Part shown: piece by piece, positions 56,204-64,000 of the stretch
Position numbering within the stretch: the stretch's first letter is position 1
How the letters are laid out: each line of letters opens with the position of its first letter
Source of the DNA: Nocardia iowensis
Lineage (GTDB): Bacteria > Actinomycetota > Actinomycetes > Mycobacteriales > Mycobacteriaceae
NCBI RefSeq assembly: GCF_019222765.1
Contig: NZ_CP078145.1
Location: 4,588,001-4,652,000, forward strand
Direction of reading: 5' to 3'
DNA length: 64,000 bases
The notes under the pieces: model-generated
What the model saw: the letters and a program-made list of their open reading frames with translations, nothing else
The model's database searches: none
What the model was told of the DNA's origin: nothing
Position numbers and translations under genes: made by a program

Positions 56204-57457
56204 ATGACTGAGCAGACGCACCAGCGGCGGGCCGAAGTCCGGGCCCTCGCCCGGTTGGCAGGCGATGAGCTCGGTGGTGCGGTGGGTGGGATCGGGGCGG
56301 TGCACCGGGCGATCGCCGACCGGGTCTTCGCGGCGGTGCGGTTCGGAGTCGGCCCGGCCGCGGCCCCGGTGGAGCTGGTGCACGACGCGATCACCGACGG
56401 CGTCTACCGGGCGGTGCGCGAGACGGCGGTCGCGGCGGGCAAGCTGGCCGAGCGGACGGTGGATCTGCCCGGTGCGGAGGTGCCGTCGCGGACGGTGTTC
56501 GGCGCGGGGTTCCTCGGTGCGCTGCAGGGATTGATCGGCGACGACCTCGAGGAGTCGCGACCCATTCTCGCCGGGCCGATGACGTTGCGGGTGGATGGGG
56601 ATCCGGTGCCGCCCGAGGAGATCGGAAACTATGTGGCGCAACCGAGTCCGCAGGTGGTGGTCTTCCTGCACGGTCTGGTGGAGACCGAGCATGCGTGGCG
56701 GTTCGGGGGCAGAACGAGTTACGCCGAAGGGATCGAGCAGGATCTCGGCTACAGCACCTTGCAGGTCCGGTACAACAGCGGACTGCACATTTCCGAGAAT
56801 GCCCGTCAGTTGAGTGAGCTGTTGGAGCGGCTGGTCGAGCATTGGCCGGTCGAGGTCGAGCAGCTGTCGCTGGTGGGGCATTCGATGGGTGGGTTGATCG
56901 CCCGGGGCGCGTGTTTCGACGCGTGCGAGTCCAAGCGGGCTTGGGTGGGCCGGGTTCGGCACCTCGTCTGCCTCGGTTCGCCGCATCTCGGTGCACCACT
57001 CGAGCAGTTCGTCCACTATGCGTCCGCCGCGCTGGTGCGGATGCCCGAGACCCGCCCGCTCGGTCGGCTGTTGCGTCGGCGCAGCGCGGGCATCCGTGAT
57101 CTGCGGCAGGGTTCCCTGGTGGACGAGGACTGGCGCGGCGTCGACACGGACGCGTTGAGCCGCCGGGCCATTCGCGAGGTTCCCCTGCTCGACGGCGCTG
57201 CCCACTACTTCGTCACCGCCTGCGTCACCCGCAGCCCCCGCCACCCCCTGGGCCGGATCATCGGCGACGGCTTGGTCCTCACCCCCAGCGCCGCAGGCCG
57301 AAACCGGGCCCGCCGCATCGGCTTCGACGATTCCAACGGCCTGCACGTCCCCGCTGCCAACCACTTCACCCTCCTGAACCACCACGCCGTCTACGAAGGC
57401 CTCCGTCGCTGGCTCAGCACCGCCCCCGAAGCCGCCGCCGAACGCGCAACCCAGTAA
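56204..57457 (+). CDS. Alpha/beta-hydrolase, lipase/esterase-like
   Basis: The product has 417 residues. A helical N-terminal 120 residues (VGGIGAVHRAIADRVFAAVR) precedes the hydrolase core: VVVFLHGLVETEHAWRF with the oxyanion HG, and the nucleophile elbow QLSLVGHSMGGLIARGACFD (GHSMGG). LVCLGSPHLGAPLEQFVHYA and a late ANHFTLLNHHAVYEGL provide the acid and His. Nearest known relatives are mycobacterial/nocardial lipases of the PGAP1-like group. No signal peptide; the N-terminal extension may attach to the membrane. The substrate is probably a long-chain ester. Confidence 0.85.
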   Translation: MTEQTHQRRAEVRALARLAGDELGGAVGGIGAVHRAIADRVFAAVRFGVGPAAAPVELVHDAITDGVYRAVRETAVAAGKLAERTVDLPGAEVPSRTVFGAGFLGALQGLIGDDLEESRPILAGPMTLRVDGDPVPPEEIGNYVAQPSPQVVVFLHGLVETEHAWRFGGRTSYAEGIEQDLGYSTLQVRYNSGLHISENARQLSELLERLVEHWPVEVEQLSLVGHSMGGLIARGACFDACESKRAWVGRVRHLVCLGSPHLGAPLEQFVHYASAALVRMPETRPLGRLLRRRSAGIRDLRQGSLVDEDWRGVDTDALSRRAIREVPLLDGAAHYFVTACVTRSPRHPLGRIIGDGLVLTPSAAGRNRARRIGFDDSNGLHVPAANHFTLLNHHAVYEGLRRWLSTAPEAAAERATQ

Positions 57458-57500
57458 CCCGCCCCGTGCCAGTGCCGCGCTATGGAGAGGGGCCGGGGGT

Positions 57501-58595
57501 TCAGAGGAGGTGTTCGGGGTCGGCGTCGGCTTCTAAGCGGACGTCGGCGGTGAAGAGGGTTTCGACGTCGGCGTCGTCATCGGTGTGGGCTGCGTAGAGG
57601 AGTAAGCAGCCGCGGATGCCGTCGAGGAGGTCTTCGAGAAGGTCGAGGGCGGGACGCGACGGATCGAGGCGGCTGATTCGGAAGCCCGCCAGCATGGCCG
57701 CGCGGGTATCGGCGTCGACCTCGAATTTGCGGGCCTGCTCTTCGATTTCGGCGACGCGGGCGACGACGGCCCACGGTGCGGGCACTCGGCCTTCGTGCAC
57801 GGCCATGGCTTCGGCGATCAGGTCGACGACTACTTCGGTGGGGCTCTCCCCCGCGTCGAGTCGCTCGAGCACCAGGGTCGGTGTCTCCACTTGCAGCGCC
57901 TCGATGTCGTCGGCTTCCACGACCACGTCGGTGCATGGCACGCCCGCCATTTCACCGGCGACCTCGGCGGCGGCGAGCAGCCAGTGCGCGGCGGCGACCG
58001 CGGCGGAGGCGGGGTCGAGTTCGGTGAACAGTTCGACGGAGCCGAGCGGGTCGGCGCGCAGCAGGTCGTCGGCGGCCTGTACCTGTGCCGGGGACACGTC
58101 GGGGCGGGACAGTTCGACGGCTTGGCGGGCGCGATCGGACAGGTCACCGCGTTCGGCTGATTCGATGGCGGCCTGCTCGGCGCTCACCTCGGCGGCGATG
58201 GCGTCGCGGAGGGTGGGATCGTCGATCTCGTGCAGGGTGCGGCCGAGGCGGTGCGCGGATTCGACGACGCCGCTGTAGGAGACAACCAGTCCTTCTTCGG
58301 AGGGCAGGTTGGGGGTGTGGATTCCCGCCTCGACTTCCTTGAAGTTGCGGCGTTCCTCGGCGCGGCGCCAGGCTTCGCTGTTGGGGATGTCGGGGTCGCC
58401 CGCCGCACTGGCCGGATGGGTGTAGGTGCGCCATTGGAACCGCGACAGCGTGGTCAGGTGCGACGCCAGACTTGTTGCCTGGTCATGGGTTACCGTCGGG
58501 GGGAGCACGGCAACCGTCTGCGCGAGGTCACCCCGGCCGCTCGGCCAGGTGGCGACGAGCACGTTGCGGTCGGCGTCGAATGCATATCGGGTCAC
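57501..58595 (-). CDS. Hypothetical protein of 364 residues, acidic and alpha-helical
   Basis: GTG 58595 begins VTRYAFDADRNVLVATWPSG. The protein is rich in Ala, Glu and Asp, with helical blocks such as RDAIAAEVSAEQAAIESAER and VVVDLIAEAMAVHEGRVPAP and a very acidic C terminus (ADVRLEADADPEHLL). No catalytic motif, membrane helix or signal peptide is present. Codon use is normal. It is divergent from the HugZ-like gene. I do not recognise it. Confidence 0.7.
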   Translation of the reverse strand: MTRYAFDADRNVLVATWPSGRGDLAQTVAVLPPTVTHDQATSLASHLTTLSRFQWRTYTHPASAAGDPDIPNSEAWRRAEERRNFKEVEAGIHTPNLPSEEGLVVSYSGVVESAHRLGRTLHEIDDPTLRDAIAAEVSAEQAAIESAERGDLSDRARQAVELSRPDVSPAQVQAADDLLRADPLGSVELFTELDPASAAVAAAHWLLAAAEVAGEMAGVPCTDVVVEADDIEALQVETPTLVLERLDAGESPTEVVVDLIAEAMAVHEGRVPAPWAVVARVAEIEEQARKFEVDADTRAAMLAGFRISRLDPSRPALDLLEDLLDGIRGCLLLYAAHTDDDADVETLFTADVRLEADADPEHLL

Positions 58596-58741
58596 CCGGC
58601 AAGTCTGGTCTATCCGGGCGCGTTCCGCTCGGTCAATCCGATCCATTGACCGCGACGCGCATCGCGATTCCGCGTGGCACGCTGGAGAAAGTTCGCTCGG
58701 TGACGGCACCCGCTGTCATTCTGTCGGACGGGCAGGAGAGG

Positions 58742-59560
58742 ATGGACGGCATGACCCTCGACCATGGTGACCCAGGCGACGCCCCTTCGATTCCGCAGCC
58801 GACCGCGCCGGTGGCGAATCCGGCGCGGCCGTCCGCCGCCGAGGAGGCGAGAACGGTTGCCGCGTCGACGAATACCGCGACGCTGGCGAGTTTGAGCGAG
58901 GACGGGACGCCGTGGGCGTCGTTCGTGACGTATGGGCTGTTGGACGGTCAGCCGGTGCTGTGTGTCTCCCGGATGGCCGAGCACGGCCGGAATCTGGCCG
59001 CCGATCCGCGGGCCAGTCTCGCGATCGTGGCGCCCGACCTGCCAGCGGATCCGCTGGCGGGTACCAGGATCACGCTGGCCGGCGTGGTCGAGCAGCCGGT
59101 GGGTGCGGAGGCCGAGGCGGCGCGGGAGGCGCATCTGGCGGCGGTGCCCGCGGCGAAGCATTACATCGACTACAGCGATTTCTCGGTGTGGGTGTTGCGG
59201 GTGCGGCGGGTTCGGTGGGTCGGCGGGTATGGGCGGATGGATTCGGCCACTGCGGAGCAGTATGCCCAGATGACGCCGGATCCGATCGTGCCGGTGGCGG
59301 CGGGTGCCATCGCGCACCTGAACGACGATCATGCCGCGGCGTTGTTGACGATGGCGCAGGCATTGGGCGGGTATCCGGACGCGACCGAGGCGAGCTGTGA
59401 GCGCGCCGACCGGTACGGGTTGGACTTGCGGGTGGTGACGCCGCGCGGAGTGGCGCGGACCAGGGTGGGTTATGTCGCGCCGATCGATTCCATCGACGAA
59501 TTGCGGGCAGCGACAGTCGAGTTGGCGCGGCGGTCGCGGGGGATGAATCAGACTTCGTAG
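58742..59560 (+). CDS. HugZ-like pyridoxamine-phosphate-oxidase-fold protein with DUF2470
   Basis: The product has 272 residues. The FMN-binding split barrel has ASTNTATLASLSEDGTPWAS, FVTYGLLDGQPVLCVSRMAE and HGRNLAADPRASLAI; the C-terminal DUF2470 domain has AIAHLNDDHAAALLTMAQAL and YGLDLRVVTPRGVARTRVGY. Such proteins bind heme or flavin and some degrade heme (HugZ). ATG 58742 has GGAGAGG almost touching; ATG 58751 is nearly as likely. Its end overlaps the convergent VOC gene by 13 bp. Confidence 0.87.
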   Translation: MDGMTLDHGDPGDAPSIPQPTAPVANPARPSAAEEARTVAASTNTATLASLSEDGTPWASFVTYGLLDGQPVLCVSRMAEHGRNLAADPRASLAIVAPDLPADPLAGTRITLAGVVEQPVGAEAEAAREAHLAAVPAAKHYIDYSDFSVWVLRVRRVRWVGGYGRMDSATAEQYAQMTPDPIVPVAAGAIAHLNDDHAAALLTMAQALGGYPDATEASCERADRYGLDLRVVTPRGVARTRVGYVAPIDSIDELRAATVELARRSRGMNQTS

Positions 59561-59934
59561 AGTTCGAGGGGCAGTTCGTCGGGGTCGAAGAAGAACGCCA
59601 TCCGCTTGCCGGTGACCTCGTCGACGCGCAGTTGCTCGGTGCGGACACCCTTGGCGGCCAGCTCGGCGAGGGTCGCGGCGACGTCGCGGACCGCGAACGC
59701 CAGATGCCGCAGCCCCGCCGCCTCCGGCCAGCTGGCGCGGTCGGGCGGGTCGGGGAAGGAGAACAGTTCGATCCGGCTCCCACCCGGGATGGCCAGATCC
59801 AGCTTGTAGGAGCGGCGTTCGGCCTGGTACTGCTCGGCGATCACCGCGAGCCCGAGCGTCTCGGTGTAGAACCGCTTGGACCGCACATAGTCGGAGGCGA
59901 TGACCGCCACGTGATGAATACCTAGGAGTTCCAC
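59548..59934 (-). CDS. VOC-family protein, glyoxalase-like (GloA2 group)
   Basis: The product has 128 residues from a GTG. LLGIHHVAVIASDYVRSKRF has His7 as first metal ligand, then YTETLGLAVIAEQYQAERRS, GGSRIELFSFPDPPDRASWP, GLRHLAFAVRDVAATLAELA with a second His, and FFFDPDELPLELYEV ending with the Glu ligand. This matches bacterial VOC proteins of the lactoylglutathione-lyase-like group. It stands alone. Confidence 0.87.
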   Translation of the reverse strand: MELLGIHHVAVIASDYVRSKRFYTETLGLAVIAEQYQAERRSYKLDLAIPGGSRIELFSFPDPPDRASWPEAAGLRHLAFAVRDVAATLAELAAKGVRTEQLRVDEVTGKRMAFFFDPDELPLELYEV

Positions 59935-60184
59935 CCCGCGACCGTATCCCAGGGAACGCGTCGCTCCGGACGACGCACCAGCATTGCGGGTCGCAGGACG
60001 GACGAGCGGGGTGCCGCGCGGGCCGGTGATGCGCCGGACCCATCACCGAAGCCCGCGGCGACGACCGATCGGCAGGGGAACAAATCCGCAAGGCTGTCTT
60101 CCGCTGTCCTGAACACCCGCCGGGGCATGTGGCGGTAGTGCCTTCCCTGAACGAGCTGGTGGCGGGTCCGTGTCGCGGCGGTGG

Positions 60185-60805
60185 TCAGCGGCGACGGCCG
60201 GTGGGCACGGTGAGCATGGCGACGATCATGTCGGTGATCTCGGCGGCGTCGTCGGGGTGTGGTTTGCGGACGCCCGCTTCGAGGCCGCGCTCGTAGTCGG
60301 CGATGAGGGCGAACATGACGGTGGCCATGGTCTCCAGGCGTTGGCGGCGCCTGCGCGGTGCGAGGTGGGGTAAGGCGGCGGCGAGTCGGGTGGCGATGAT
60401 GCGCACGGCGGCGCGGTCGGCGCCCGCGAGGCGGCGGGGGTCGGCGACGACGGGGTGGGCGCGGACCACTTCCAGGAAGCGGCCGTAGTGGGTCACCTCG
60501 TCCTGGGTGATGAGTTCGAGGATCGGGGCGACGAGCATGGCGACCAGGGTGTTGATGTCGTGGGCGGTGCCGTCGGCCTCGTGGGTGGCGAGCAGGTGCA
60601 TGCGGCGTTCTTCGAGCCAGTTCATCCGGCGCTCGACGATGGCTTCGATCAGGCCGTGACGGGAGTCGAAGTAGTAGTGCACCGCGGAGTTGTTGCGCTG
60701 GCCCGCTGCCGCGGCGATCTCCCGCAGGGGTACGTCGACTCCCCGCTCGGCGATGAGTCGCTCCCCCGCGTCGAGCAGAGAGGCGCGCGAATCGGCGATG
60801 AGCAT
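60185..60805 (-). CDS. TetR-family regulator (steroid/fatty-acid type) divergent from VOC/LLM operon
   Basis: The product has 206 residues. The HTH is ASLLDAGERLIAERGVDVPL then REIAAAAGQRNNSAVHYYFD. The QRNNSAVHYHF-type helix is typical of TetR proteins controlling steroid or aromatic catabolism in actinobacteria. An inverted ACTAAAC / GTTTAGT pair lies between it and the divergent operon, its probable target. Confidence 0.88.
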   Translation of the reverse strand: MLIADSRASLLDAGERLIAERGVDVPLREIAAAAGQRNNSAVHYYFDSRHGLIEAIVERRMNWLEERRMHLLATHEADGTAHDINTLVAMLVAPILELITQDEVTHYGRFLEVVRAHPVVADPRRLAGADRAAVRIIATRLAAALPHLAPRRRRQRLETMATVMFALIADYERGLEAGVRKPHPDDAAEITDMIVAMLTVPTGRRR

Positions 60806-60817
60806 GACTGCAACTGT

Positions 60818-60859
60818 ACTAAACCGAAGCCTTGACGGAGTTAAGCACACGTGTTTAGT
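60818..60859. promoter_or_regulatory. Inverted repeat ACTAAAC-N28-GTTTAGT
   Basis: Both arms are exact and lie in the divergent promoter between the TetR and VOC genes, 13 bp before the TetR start. The spacing of 28 bp suggests two dimer half-regions. Confidence 0.5.
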
Positions 60860-60994
60860 TGGAGGTGTGGGAAGCCAGGCGATGGGTGCGGTGCCGCCCG
60901 AACCGTTGCGGCACAGGGCAATCGCCGCGTCGCCGCACCGGCACCCAGGGCCGGTCGCATCGCGCGGAGTGCTCGAATTTCACGCGAGTAGCCG

Positions 60995-61498
60995 ATGATC
61001 GCGAGCGGGCCGATTTTTCAGCTGTGCTGGGTGGTGCGCGATATGGGCGCGGCGCAGCGGCAGTTCACCGAGCGGTACGGGGTGGCGAAGTGGTTCACGA
61101 TCCCGGACGTGCACTTCGGGCCGGAGGTGTGCGAATTGCGGGGTGCGCCAGCTGATTACACGATTACGGTGGGGCTCGGATATGCGGGTGGGCAGCAGTT
61201 GGAGTTGATCGAACCGCGGGGTGGGAACAGTTTGTACGCCGAGCATCTCGCACGAGTGGGACCCGGACTCCATCATGCGGCGTGGGTGCCCGAGGACTAC
61301 GACGGGGCACTCGACGAGGCGCGTGCGGCGGGTATCGAGGTGGTGGCGCAAGGGAAGTTCGCGGATGTGGGGATGGAGTTCGCCTATCTCGACGGCGGGC
61401 CGATCGGCTCGTACATCGAGCTGTTGCGGCTGTCCGACGACATGAAGGCGATGTTCGACGCGCTGATCCCGGAAGGTTTCGCCAACCCATGGCAGTAG
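60995..61498 (+). CDS. VOC-family protein of a catabolic operon
   Basis: The product has 167 residues. FQLCWVVRDMGAAQRQFTER, VCELRGAPADYTITVGLGYA, QLELIEPRGGNSLYAEHLAR and GPGLHHAAWVPEDYDGALDE contain the VOC beta-alpha-beta units with His and Glu ligands. Proteins like this accompany flavin- and F420-dependent enzymes in steroid or terpenoid breakdown. It heads the operon with the flavoprotein relic and LLM gene. Confidence 0.85.
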   Translation: MIASGPIFQLCWVVRDMGAAQRQFTERYGVAKWFTIPDVHFGPEVCELRGAPADYTITVGLGYAGGQQLELIEPRGGNSLYAEHLARVGPGLHHAAWVPEDYDGALDEARAAGIEVVAQGKFADVGMEFAYLDGGPIGSYIELLRLSDDMKAMFDALIPEGFANPWQ

Positions 61499-61707
61499 GA
61501 ACCGAAGTCCCCGAACTGGTTTCGGGCCCACTGAGGTGTGCAGACGTGCTGGTCGTCGGTTTCGGCATCGCCGGTGCCCGCGCGGTGAACATCACCCAGG
61601 ACAGCGGCGGATATTCGAGTGGAACCTGTCTCGGTGCGGGCTCGTTCTTCGGGCGCCGCGCCGGGGCTCACACGGCGCTGCGCTCGCGGCGCCAGAAAGG
61701 CGACTGA
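61489..61707 (+). pseudogene. Internally deleted FAD-dependent dehydrogenase (ketosteroid-dehydrogenase/fumarate-reductase type)
   Basis: The 72-codon frame starts MAVGTEVPELVSGPLRCADV, followed by the FAD-binding VLVVGFGIAGARA, and then jumps directly to GGYSSGTCLGAGSFFGRRAG with AHTA, which is the C-terminal FAD-contact region of the same family. About 400 residues are missing between, but the frame is unbroken and the ATG (61489) overlaps the VOC stop by ten bases while the LLM gene begins two bases after its stop. It cannot bind FAD as a normal enzyme. Confidence 0.78.
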
Positions 61708-61708
61708 C

Positions 61709-62584
61709 ATGCGCTTCACCTATGCCGAGACGATGACGAACCCGGCGTACTACCTGCCACTGGCCCGCGCCGCCGAGGAGGCAGGGTATTCGACGATGGC
61801 GGTCGCGGATAGCATCGCCTATCCGCGCGACTCCGACGCCAAGTACCCATACACCCCCGACGGGAGCCGAGAGTTTCTGGAGGACAAACCGTTTATCGAA
61901 GCGTTCGTGCTCAGCGCGGCGATGGCGGCGGTGACCACGACGCTGCGGTTCACCCCGTTCGTGCTGAAGCTGCCGATTCGCCCACCGGTACTGGTCGCCA
62001 AACAGGCCGCCTCGGTGGCCGCGTTGAGTGGCAATCGGTTCGGGCTTGGCGTCGGAATCAGTCCGTGGCCGGACGATTTCGAGATCATGGACGTACCGTT
62101 CGACAAGCGCGGCGCGCGAATGGACGAGTGCATCGACATCGTGCGCGGACTCACCGCGGGCGGGTACTTCGAGTTCCACGGCGAGTTCTACGACATCCCA
62201 CCGATCAAGATCAGCCCGGTACCGACCGAACCGGTGCCGATCCTCATCGGCGGACACAGCAAACCCGCCCTGCGACGCGCGGCACAACGCGGCGACGGCT
62301 GGATGCACGCCGGTGGCGACGGGGCCGAACTCGACCGGCTACTGGCCGAATTGGCTGCCCTGCGCGCCGAATACGGAACCCGCGAGGACTTCGAGGTACA
62401 CGTGATCTCACTCGACGGGTTCACCGTCGACGGAATCAAGCGGTTGGAAGACAAGGGCGTCACCGACGTCATCGTCGGCTTCCGCCTCCCCTACACCCTC
62501 GAACAAGACACCGAACCCCTCGACACGAAGATCGCCAATCTCTCCCGCTTCGCCGACAACGTCATCGCCCGAACCAACAGGTGA
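61709..62584 (+). CDS. LLM-class F420-dependent oxidoreductase of the catabolic operon
   Basis: The product has 291 residues: MRFTYAETMTNPAYYLPLAR, YSTMAVADSIAYPRDSDAKY, RFGLGVGISPWPDDFEIMDV, PVPILIGGHSKPALRRAAQR and GDGWMHAGGDGAELDRLLAE. It belongs to the Rv2161c-like F420 group. It follows the flavoprotein relic by one base and is probably expressed with the VOC gene under the divergent TetR. Confidence 0.88.
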   Translation: MRFTYAETMTNPAYYLPLARAAEEAGYSTMAVADSIAYPRDSDAKYPYTPDGSREFLEDKPFIEAFVLSAAMAAVTTTLRFTPFVLKLPIRPPVLVAKQAASVAALSGNRFGLGVGISPWPDDFEIMDVPFDKRGARMDECIDIVRGLTAGGYFEFHGEFYDIPPIKISPVPTEPVPILIGGHSKPALRRAAQRGDGWMHAGGDGAELDRLLAELAALRAEYGTREDFEVHVISLDGFTVDGIKRLEDKGVTDVIVGFRLPYTLEQDTEPLDTKIANLSRFADNVIARTNR

Positions 62585-62596
62585 GCCAGACGCACT

Positions 62597-62654
62597 GAAC
62601 GGGACCTGGCTGTGCTGAAACGCGAGTAGCGGCTCCATCATGTCCCGCTCGATG
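62597..62654 (+). repeat. Dispersed palindromic repeat, copy at 62.6 kb
   Basis: GAACGGGACCTGGCTG (62597-62612) and CATGTCCCGCTCGATG (62639-62654) enclose a core with GAAACGCGAGTAGCGGCTCC. The outer ends have diverged. It begins 12 bp after the LLM stop. Confidence 0.75.
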
Positions 62655-62719
62655 GGCGGACACCGGCGGACGGGCGGTGTTGCTGGGTCTGGTGGGCGAG
62701 GTTGACCGCCACCATGGCG

Positions 62720-63913
62720 CTAGCCGGCGAGGGCGGCTTTGGCGGCGGCGAGGGTTTGGGAGCGGTAGCTGGGGCCGAAGAGGATCACGTGGACGAGGAG
62801 GTGGTGTAGTTGGTGGAGGGGGATGCGGGTGCGCCAGCCGTCGGCGAGGGGGTGGGTTTCGTGGTAAGCGGCACGGATTCGGTCCAGGTGCGGGGCGCCG
62901 AAGAGAGCCAGCAGGGCCAAGTCCGTTTCGCGGTGTCCGCCATGAGCGGAGGGATCGATGAGCATGGCGCGGTCGGCGGTCCAGACGATGTTGCCAGACC
63001 ATAGGTCGCCGTGGATGCGGGCGGGTGGTTCGGGTGGGCCCGCCAGGGTGTCGATGCGGTCGATCACCTGCTCCAGCAAGCGGATTCCGTCCTGGCCCAG
63101 GTGGGTGGCGGCATCGGGGAGATAGGGCGCGAGTCGTCGTTCGGCGTACCACTGTGCCCACGGTCCGGGCGAGGGTGTGTTGTCCAGGGGCAGGTCGGCG
63201 ATCCAGCCGGGCCAGGGCGCGCCGAACTCGCCGGGCGAATTCGTATGCAGCGCCGCCAGTTCCCGCCCGAACTTGTCGGCAGTGGTCGCGCTGGGTCCGC
63301 TGTCGTCCAGCCAGGGCAACACGATCATCCGATCGTCGGCGGCCAGCACTTCGGGGAGGAGTTTCGGCACATCAGCGTGGTGCTCGCGGATGATCTGATC
63401 GTGGCTGGGCTGGCGCACATCTGGAATCGAGGGCGGCTCGCCGGCGGGCCGTCGATCGATGGACGCGGCATCCGCTGCCGGTCGAAACTCCGCAGGACCA
63501 GCACCATCCGCGCCAGCGGCAGCGCCAGCAGGCGCACCACCACCAGCGGCACCAGCGTCAGCACCAGTTGCAGCGGCAGTTGCAGCGCCACCACCGGCAC
63601 CAGTGGCCGTAGCGCCACCAGCGGCAGCGTCGCCAACGGCAGCAGCTGCCGCGCCGAGCTCATCCGAAGTCTCACCCGGCCACTCGCGCGAGCCACCGCC
63701 ATCGACGCCCGCTCCGGCGAGGGACGCGAGCCAGCGCAGACCTGCCGCTTCGGCGGCGAAGACCGATGTGGGCTCGGCGGCGGCTTTCACGAAAATGTCG
63801 CGGCCGTCGGCCAGGGTGGCGCGGTGCAGGGTCCACGCGTGACTCGAGCCGAAGTCGGTGACGGCGCGGATGGGTGTATCCAGGAGCGCGCCGAGGCGGT
63901 CGGTGAGGTTCAT
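62720..63913 (-). CDS. Fructosamine-3-kinase-family protein with a large Ala/Gly insertion
   Basis: The product has 397 residues where the family has about 290. The N lobe (VTDFGSSHAWTLHRATLADG, FVKAAAEPTSVFAAEAAGLR) is followed at about 67-180 by an insertion, of which 86-141 is nearly pure Ala/Gly with some Thr (63491-63658). The fold resumes with VPKLLPEVLAADDRMIVLPW, then RIHGDLWSGNIVW (catalytic Asp), MLIDPSAHGGHRETDLALLA. It repairs glycated amines by phosphorylation in known relatives. Its ATG overlaps the upstream gene's stop (ATGA). The insertion would loop out between the ATP-lysine region and the hinge. Confidence 0.85.
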   Translation of the reverse strand: MNLTDRLGALLDTPIRAVTDFGSSHAWTLHRATLADGRDIFVKAAAEPTSVFAAEAAGLRWLASLAGAGVDGGGSREWPGETSDELGAAAAAVGDAAAGGATATGAGGGAATAAATGADAGAAGGGAPAGAAAGADGAGPAEFRPAADAASIDRRPAGEPPSIPDVRQPSHDQIIREHHADVPKLLPEVLAADDRMIVLPWLDDSGPSATTADKFGRELAALHTNSPGEFGAPWPGWIADLPLDNTPSPGPWAQWYAERRLAPYLPDAATHLGQDGIRLLEQVIDRIDTLAGPPEPPARIHGDLWSGNIVWTADRAMLIDPSAHGGHRETDLALLALFGAPHLDRIRAAYHETHPLADGWRTRIPLHQLHHLLVHVILFGPSYRSQTLAAAKAALAG

Positions 63914-64000
63914 GGGGTCGGGACGGTGAGGCGCTTCATGGTGTCCTCGTCGGCGGGGAAGAACGATTCGATGGCGAGTTCGGCAACGGTCACGTTCATG
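63910..64000 (-). CDS. C-terminal end of an upstream gene (cut by window edge)
   Basis: The last 29 codons before the TGA at 63910-63912 read VTVAELAIESFFPADEDTMK and end LTVPTP. The stop overlaps the kinase start (ATGA), so the two genes are coupled. The codons fit a normal gene, but too little is visible to name a family. An ATG at 63999 is in frame but need not be the start. Confidence 0.5.
   Translation of the reverse strand, partial: MNVTVAELAIESFFPADEDTMKRLTVPTP

Noticed and set aside
57501..58595. Assignment of the acidic 364-residue protein to a peptide-chain-release or ribosome-associated family
   Set aside because: General helical character suggested it, but I could not find the catalytic or conserved motif such a protein would need.

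Overview
The window is high-GC actinobacterial chromosome, most like Nocardia or a close mycolic-acid relative (Rhodococcus, Mycobacterium). The signs are very GC-rich codon use, many GTG starts, a complete four-gene conservon (sensor ATPase, roadblock, DUF742, small GTPase), a mycobacterial-type succinate-semialdehyde dehydrogenase, three F420-type LLM oxidoreductases, and many TetR, HxlR, ArsR and XRE regulators each beside the gene they probably control. I see no rRNA, tRNA, CRISPR array, prophage or intact insertion sequence. It reads as a lineage-specific 'accessory metabolism and resistance' stretch with few housekeeping genes.

Layout. 0-7.2 kb: efflux and defence modules (LysR/MFS; a TetR with a divergent DrrAB-like ABC exporter and a very clear double operator; HxlR with a divergent thioesterase and 14-helix MFS exporter). 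7.3-12 kb: Nudix hydrolase, a membrane protein and the conservon. 12.2-17.1 kb: aldehyde metabolism (gabD2; an acetaldehyde-type dehydrogenase with its DUF779 partner and a GAF-domain regulator). 17.2-24.5 kb: small metabolic genes, a methyltransferase / ribbon-helix-helix / degenerate PIN operon, and a UvrA-like ABC protein behind a perfect Crp-type site. 24.5-33.7 kb: XRE regulator with a divergent SDR, a FabG-like SDR, HAD and histidine phosphatases, a molybdopterin oxidoreductase and a secreted SGNH hydrolase. 33.8-46 kb: a patchwork of TetR modules with several damaged genes (truncated MFS, frameshifted GNAT, alcohol-dehydrogenase relic, coding-like fragments) and a small operon (RHH protein, VOC protein, methyltransferase) under an 8-bp-period operator. 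46-54.6 kb: membrane proteins, a 49-bp perfect palindrome, an ArsR/SRPBCC operon, an unusual membrane protein kinase and an archaeal/eukaryal-type prolyl-tRNA synthetase. 54.9-64 kb: SMP-30-like protein, lipase, HugZ-like protein, TetR with a divergent VOC / flavoprotein relic / LLM operon, and a fructosamine-kinase-like protein with a large Ala/Gly insertion.

Two themes cross the window. First, a family of about 60-bp imperfect palindromes (CAACGGGAC ... GTCCCGTTG with an asymmetric core) occurs at least six times, always between genes and usually just after a stop codon; I do not recognise it as a named element. Second, several genes survive only as ends joined across an internal deletion (35.0, 43.3 and 61.5 kb), in two cases with start, stop and overlap with the neighbouring gene preserved. 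Most regulators here have a visible inverted repeat in the adjacent promoter, so the region gives many testable regulator-operator pairs.
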